Of a DNA stretch of 64,000 nucleotides, positions 58,266 through 64,000 are shown piece by piece; within the stretch, counting starts at the first letter, position 1, and the number at the start of each line of letters is the position of its first letter. A program made the translations under genes and the position numbers. The DNA comes from Erythrobacter sp. GTDB lineage: Bacteria; Pseudomonadota; Alphaproteobacteria; Sphingomonadales; Sphingomonadaceae. The stretch spans positions 1-64,000 of the forward strand of contig JAPYPR010000005.1 in assembly GCA_029937545.1 (NCBI GenBank), read 5' to 3'. The notes below the pieces were generated by a model. The model was not told the DNA's origin. It worked only from the letters and a program-made list of their open reading frames with translations, and searched no databases.

Positions 58266-59237
58266 TCAGAGCCCTTTTAGCCAGTCGATGAGCAGGCGGT
58301 TCACCGCATCGGGCGCTTCCTGCTGCGTCCAGTGCCCGATACTGTCGAGGATGTGCCCTTCGACCTGCGGCGCAAACATGCGCATCAGCGCCACCGGATC
58401 CTCGACCGCGCCGAACAGGAAGGTCGCCGGGTCACGCGTGCCGCCAATGAAGAGCGCGGGCTGTTCGATGCGTTTGCCGTTCCAGCCCTGGAGCCATTCG
58501 TAATCGGTCACGTGGTTACGATAGCGGTTGAGCGGTCCGCGGAAGCCCGAGGCCTTGAATTCGGCCTCGTAGAAATCGAGGTCGTCTCCGGTGAGCCAGC
58601 CGACCGGCTCGGGATCGGGCAGGCCCTCGAGGAAGGTCGCGCCGTAGGGTTTGGACCAGTATTCGCCAGGCGGCACGTCACCGCTGATCGAATACATCAT
58701 GCGCTGGACGAAATCGCGCGGGTCTGCCTCGGCCTCGGCTTCGGCGATGCCTTCGGCCTGGAAATATTCCTGGTAGAAGAACTTGCCCTGGCTGGTGAAA
58801 TGTTCGTGGAAGACCTCTGTAAAAGGACGGCGGGGCACCCCCGCAAAGGGGACCGACATGCCCGCCACCGCGCGGAAATGCTCGGGGTGTGTAAGGGCGC
58901 TGTTCCAGACGATCGGCGCGCCCCAGTCGTGGCCGATCAGCACGGTGGGAGCATCGGGTGAGAGCGCCTGCCGCAGGCCTACGAGATCGCCGACGATCCG
59001 CTCCATCGCATAAGCCTCTACCGACTGCGGCTTGTCGGAGCCGCCATAGCCCCGCACGTCTATGGCGCAGGCGGTGAACCCCGCCTCGGCGACGGGGTCG
59101 ATCTGGTGGCGCCAGCTATACCAGCTTTCCGGAAAGCCGTGGACCATGATGGCGAGCGGTCCTGTGCCCGGTTCAGGGCCCTCGATCGCACAGCGCAGCG
59201 AAACCTCGCCGACGTCGATGGTGCGCATTTTAGGCAT
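58266..59237 (-). CDS. epoxide hydrolase-like alpha/beta hydrolase
   Basis: A 323-residue alpha/beta hydrolase. [15 protein letters not shown] is the oxyanion region, [13 protein letters not shown] carries the nucleophilic Asp typical of epoxide hydrolases, [13 protein letters not shown] supplies a lid Tyr, and [14 protein letters not shown] holds the catalytic His. It sits between ctaD and ctaB on the same strand, eight bases from ctaB, an unusual insertion in the oxidase operon. The substrate is unknown. Confidence 0.9.
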   Translation of the reverse strand: MPKMRTIDVGEVSLRCAIEGPEPGTGPLAIMVHGFPESWYSWRHQIDPVAEAGFTACAIDVRGYGGSDKPQSVEAYAMERIVGDLVGLRQALSPDAPTVLIGHDWGAPIVWNSALTHPEHFRAVAGMSVPFAGVPRRPFTEVFHEHFTSQGKFFYQEYFQAEGIAEAEAEADPRDFVQRMMYSISGDVPPGEYWSKPYGATFLEGLPDPEPVGWLTGDDLDFYEAEFKASGFRGPLNRYRNHVTDYEWLQGWNGKRIEQPALFIGGTRDPATFLFGAVEDPVALMRMFAPQVEGHILDSIGHWTQQEAPDAVNRLLIDWLKGL

Positions 59238-59313
59238 CGAAAATCCTCTCGCCGGATGTGCAAACGACCGACCCGCTGGGGGCCGGCCGCTGCTTTGCCT
59301 AGGGCACCCAGCC

Positions 59314-61038
<1,725 letters not shown>

Positions 61039-61073
61039 CGTGCTAATCTTTCGAGTCTATCTTCAAGTCTGGC

Positions 61074-62171
61074 TTACGTGGTTACGTCTTCGACCGGCGG
61101 TGCACCGGCACCCGGAGCACCCGGTTCGGCGCTTTCTGGCTCCTGCACCGGCGGTAGCGACGGATCGGTTTCGATCCGCACCTCTTCTTCACCGGCCACG
61201 GTGCCGCCCTGCGCACGGACCCAGGCGTTGAACTGGTCGAGGGGCAGCGCCTCGATCGCGATCGGCATATATCCATGGCGCGCGCCACACAGTTCCGAAC
61301 ACTGGCCATAATACACGCCCGGCTCGTTGATGGTAAGCATCTTCTCGTTCAGGCGCCCCGGTACGGCGTCGAGCTTGAACCACAGGCTCGGCACGGCGAA
61401 GGAGTGGATCACGTCGGCCGCGGTGGTCTGCAGGCGGATCGGAACGCCGACGGGGAGAACCATGCGATTGTCGACGGCAAGCTGGTGCGGTTCCCCGCGC
61501 GCTTCGGCTTCGTCCTCGTCAAGCATATTGGACACGATCTCGAAATCGCCATTGTCGGGATAGGCATAGCCCCAGTACCACTGGTAGCCGATCGCCTTCA
61601 CGGTGATCGCATCCTTGGGCGGCGTCTCATACTGCTTGGCGATCAGCGTAATCGAGGGGATCGCGATGCCGAGCAGGATGAGCGCGGGGACGACGGTCCA
61701 GACAACCTCGATCGTGGTGTTGTGGCTCGTCTTCGAGGGCACGGGATTGGCGCCCTTGCGGAAGCGCACGACGACGTAGATCATCAGCGCCAGCACGAAA
61801 AGACTGATCGCGACCATCACCCAGATCAGCCCGACGTGCAGCCCGCTGGCATATTCGCCGGTGGGCGAGAACTGCGGCTGCACATCCCAACCTCCTGCGA
61901 CGGGCATGCCCTTACCTTCGACCGGGTCCATCGGCATATAGGCATCGCTGCCGGCCGAGATGGCTTCCGGATCGGCGACGTCCGCGGCCTCTGCCGGATC
62001 GACACTTTCCAGCGCCGCCGACGGCGTCTGCTCGGGAGCCGGAGCGACGAGATCGTCTTGCGTCAGACCTTCCTGCGCCAAGCCCGCTTGCGGAGCCACG
62101 GCTAGCATGCCAGCCATCGCCAGACCGGCCATGGTGCGGTTCAAACCCTTGAAGAAGCCAGGAAAATTCAT
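61074..62171 (-). CDS. ctaC: cytochrome c oxidase subunit II
   Basis: A 365-residue protein with a signal peptide (MAGLAMAGMLAVAPQAGLA), an acidic linker of about 80 residues, two transmembrane helices (VGLIWVMVAISLFVLALMIY and TVVPALILLGIAIPSITLI), and a cupredoxin domain with the CuA site YYGQCSELCGARHGYMPI (CX3CX3HX2M). It receives electrons from cytochrome c. The start is at 62171; the frame to 62246 has no ribosome binding site. Confidence 0.96.
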   Translation of the reverse strand: MNFPGFFKGLNRTMAGLAMAGMLAVAPQAGLAQEGLTQDDLVAPAPEQTPSAALESVDPAEAADVADPEAISAGSDAYMPMDPVEGKGMPVAGGWDVQPQFSPTGEYASGLHVGLIWVMVAISLFVLALMIYVVVRFRKGANPVPSKTSHNTTIEVVWTVVPALILLGIAIPSITLIAKQYETPPKDAITVKAIGYQWYWGYAYPDNGDFEIVSNMLDEDEAEARGEPHQLAVDNRMVLPVGVPIRLQTTAADVIHSFAVPSLWFKLDAVPGRLNEKMLTINEPGVYYGQCSELCGARHGYMPIAIEALPLDQFNAWVRAQGGTVAGEEEVRIETDPSLPPVQEPESAEPGAPGAGAPPVEDVTT

Positions 62172-62393
62172 CGTCTGGACGCTCTTTCGTATCTCGTTTT
62201 CAGCTCGGCCCGGTGATCGTTGTAAGGACCATCGAGAATCGGCCACCCATGGTGCGACGACCCGGAAATGGGCGGGATTTGGGCTGCCCTATAGGCAGGG
62301 ATGGCCCGCGCCTCAAGCGCCCAGCAGACAAAATTATGCATTACCCTTTGCCTCTTGCGCAATCGCGCGCAACACGCTTTGAGCCGGGGCGGT

Positions 62394-62975
62394 ATGACAG
62401 AAGACGAAATCCTCTCCGAATTCCGTGCCAGCGAAGCCCTGCTCGAAGGCCATTTCAAGCTCAGCAGCGGGCGGCACAGCGGGCATTATTTGCAATGCGC
62501 CAGGGTGCTGATGAACCCCGAACGCGCAGGAAACCTCGCCCGGGCGCTGGCGCAAAAAATCCCCCGCGAAGTCCGTAACGAGGTCGATGCGGTGGTCAGC
62601 CCGGCAATGGGCGGCCTGATCATCGGCCACGAAATGGGCCGGGCGCTGGGCAAGGACGCCATGTTTCTCGAGCGACCCGAGGGCGAGTTTCACCTGCGCC
62701 GCGGGTTTCGCCTCGATCAGGGTGCCAAGGTGCTGATGGTCGAGGATGTGGTGACCACCGGCCTATCCAGCCGCGAGGCGATCGCAGCAGTGGGCCGCGA
62801 AGGCGGTGAGGTCATCGCAGAATGCGCGCTGGTCGACCGCAGCAACGGATCTGCCGATCTGGGCGTGCCCTTCTTCCCGCTGATCGACATCAACTTTCCA
62901 AGCTATGCGGAAGGCGAAGTGCCGGACGAGCTTGCGGCCATTCCGGTGACGAAACCGGGGAGCCGCGCCGCTTGA
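62394..62975 (+). CDS. pyrE: orotate phosphoribosyltransferase
   Basis: A 193-residue enzyme of pyrimidine synthesis (orotate + PRPP to OMP). It starts TEDEILSEFRASEALLEGHF and has KLSSGRHSGHYLQCARV, PAMGGLIIGHEMGRAL and the PRPP-binding motif VLMVEDVVTTGLSSREAI. The start at 62394 excludes the earlier in-frame codons, which overlap the divergent ctaC leader. Its stop overlaps the next ATG (TGATG), so a three-gene operon with the hydrolase and pdxJ is evident. Confidence 0.95.
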   Translation: MTEDEILSEFRASEALLEGHFKLSSGRHSGHYLQCARVLMNPERAGNLARALAQKIPREVRNEVDAVVSPAMGGLIIGHEMGRALGKDAMFLERPEGEFHLRRGFRLDQGAKVLMVEDVVTTGLSSREAIAAVGREGGEVIAECALVDRSNGSADLGVPFFPLIDINFPSYAEGEVPDELAAIPVTKPGSRAA

Positions 62976-63607
62976 TGCGGATTCCTGCCGGTCTGCTAGC
63001 ACTCGTCTGGTCGAGCTTCGCCAGTCCGGCGCTGGCCTGCGCTGTACAGCCTGTACCGATACTTGGCGACGGGGCTGCCGGGCCAGTGCGCCCGCAATTC
63101 TATGCCGCGCTCGATCCAGCGATCGCTGACGATTTTTCCGGCGAGGTCCAGCTGTACCGCCACGGCAGCCCGCAGGATGCGAACGGCGTTCCCGATTTCT
63201 ATTCGACCGGACCGAGCGGGGTCGAATGGTGCCTTGCCGGACGCAGCGCGCCGCCGGATGAAGGCTGGAGCTACAACTATTGCGAGTACATCGTGCTCGG
63301 CGCGGTGCTGGAGTTGGTGACCGGCAGACCGATTGGCACCCTGATTGGCGAACGCCTTCGTGCTGCCGGTGTCCAGGGCCCGATGCTCGCCACCCGGCGA
63401 CCGCGCAGCCTCGCGCGCAGTGGCGCGGACTTCCCCTTCGACATTTCTCGCTACGGTGCTTCGGCAGGAATCGTCGGGTCCGTGAACGACATCATCGCCT
63501 TTGATCGCGCGCTGCTCGACGAGGATTTCGAATTCGGCGAACTGTGGCAGAAGCAGGGGTGGTCGTTCGACACCCTTTCCGCCGCGGTGTGTGGAGACGC
63601 GACATGA
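62975..63607 (+). CDS. degenerate serine hydrolase (class C beta-lactamase-like), SxxK motif missing
   Basis: A 210-residue exported protein (signal [20 protein letters not shown], cleavage near ALA-C). The second half matches beta-lactamase-like serine hydrolases: [31 protein letters not shown] (YxN and the following helix) and [21 protein letters not shown]. The catalytic SxxK helix expected before HTSGL is absent. The text jumps from [12 protein letters not shown] to the post-catalytic loop, consistent with an in-frame internal deletion of about 60-80 residues. It is probably inactive as a hydrolase but still translated between pyrE and pdxJ. Confidence 0.7.
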   Translation: MRIPAGLLALVWSSFASPALACAVQPVPILGDGAAGPVRPQFYAALDPAIADDFSGEVQLYRHGSPQDANGVPDFYSTGPSGVEWCLAGRSAPPDEGWSYNYCEYIVLGAVLELVTGRPIGTLIGERLRAAGVQGPMLATRRPRSLARSGADFPFDISRYGASAGIVGSVNDIIAFDRALLDEDFEFGELWQKQGWSFDTLSAAVCGDAT

Positions 63608-64000
63608 GTAATGGATCTAGCCCCGGAAAGCTACGCCTCGGCGTAAACATCGATCACGTAGCGACCATCCGCAACGCGCGCGGCGGCGACCATCCCGATC
63701 CGGTGCGCGCGGCAGAAATCGTCGCCAGCGTTGGCGGTGACGGGATCACGGCGCATCTGCGCGAGGACCGGCGACATATCCGCGATGCCGATCTTCGGCG
63801 CATCCAGCAGGCCACCGACCTGCCGTTGAACCTGGAGATGGCGGCGACCGAGGAAATGCTCGACATCGCCCTCGCCCACAAACCGCATGCGGCCTGCATC
63901 GTGCCCGAAAAGCGCGAGGAGCGCACGACCGAAGGCGGGCTGGATGCGGCGGGACTTCACAATACGCTGACGCCGATCGTCTGGAAGCTGAAAGACAACG
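63604..64000 (+). CDS. pdxJ: pyridoxine 5'-phosphate synthase (partial, runs off the window)
   Basis: The first 132 codons of Pdx[21 protein letters not shown] is the family signature at residues 10-29, followed by [19 protein letters not shown] and [17 protein letters not shown], which build the TIM barrel active site. PdxJ condenses 1-deoxyxylulose 5-phosphate with the PdxA product. The ATG overlaps the preceding stop (ATGA). The 3' half lies outside the window. Confidence 0.95.
   Translation, partial: MSNGSSPGKLRLGVNIDHVATIRNARGGDHPDPVRAAEIVASVGGDGITAHLREDRRHIRDADLRRIQQATDLPLNLEMAATEEMLDIALAHKPHAACIVPEKREERTTEGGLDAAGLHNTLTPIVWKLKDN

Overview
The window is a high-GC, gene-dense alphaproteobacterial chromosome segment. 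It most resembles a marine sphingomonad of the Erythrobacteraceae (Erythrobacter, Qipengyuania or Altererythrobacter type). This rests on gene content and order: an alphaproteobacterial cta (aa3 oxidase) operon, class I lysyl-tRNA synthetase, a LOV histidine kinase of the type known from Erythrobacter litoralis, FnrL-type and SoxR regulators, BamB/YfgM neighbours and plant-type glutamate-cysteine ligase. The assignment is an inference from memory of these families. No search was run.

Layout. 1-4390: a possible 3' gene end, a GFA/Lrp pair, an atypical histidine kinase, a polysaccharide deacetylase and two tRNA genes (CAU and Pro-UGG). 4450-5911: a decayed patch with a frameshifted ArsR gene and a peroxiredoxin and a SulP transporter that both lost their 5' ends at one junction. 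6022-8596: a cyanide-insensitive-type bd quinol oxidase (cydA, cydB and a tiny DUF2474 subunit). 8697-19158: GST, MATE exporter, diguanylate cyclase, EttA, a low-GC decayed stretch, FKBP isomerase, OmpA protein, PNPOx-like flavoprotein, RcnB-like protein, cytochrome b561 and a 2OG-Fe oxygenase. 19170-30622: LOV kinase, lysK, an orphan lipoprotein, a DinG-like helicase with SixA phosphatase, PagL-like protein, SoxR with a SoxR-box in front of a VOC protein, ArsR, HMCES, UbiA and RsmE.

30665-47849: GshA, an ABM monooxygenase, a membrane methyltransferase, BamB with YfgM, a GT4 glycosyltransferase, an alpha/beta hydrolase, SelO, AstD, lipoproteins, RarD, PyrC, patatin and YgfZ. Next come a TetR regulator and a di-iron-type hydrolase separated by two matching operators. 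47908-53584: GNAT, rpmA/rplU, an Fnr regulator with a perfect FNR box in front of the adjacent membrane protein, and a tightly overlapping block (methyltransferase, folB, Rossmann protein, moaD, moaE). 53584-62171: thrC and the aa3 oxidase assembly operon (surf1, ctaE, ctaG, a 39-residue membrane ORF, ctaB, an epoxide-hydrolase-like gene, ctaD, ctaC). 62394-64000: pyrE, a serine hydrolase lacking its nucleophile motif, and pdxJ running off the end.

No CRISPR array, prophage or complete insertion sequence was found. I did not find a clearly new multi-gene system. The most informative unusual items are the double 5' truncation at about 5350, the histidine kinase with an eroded ATPase domain, the three regulator-operator-target pairs (SoxR, TetR, Fnr), the degenerate serine hydrolase, and three intrinsic terminators closed by the same GCGA tetraloop.
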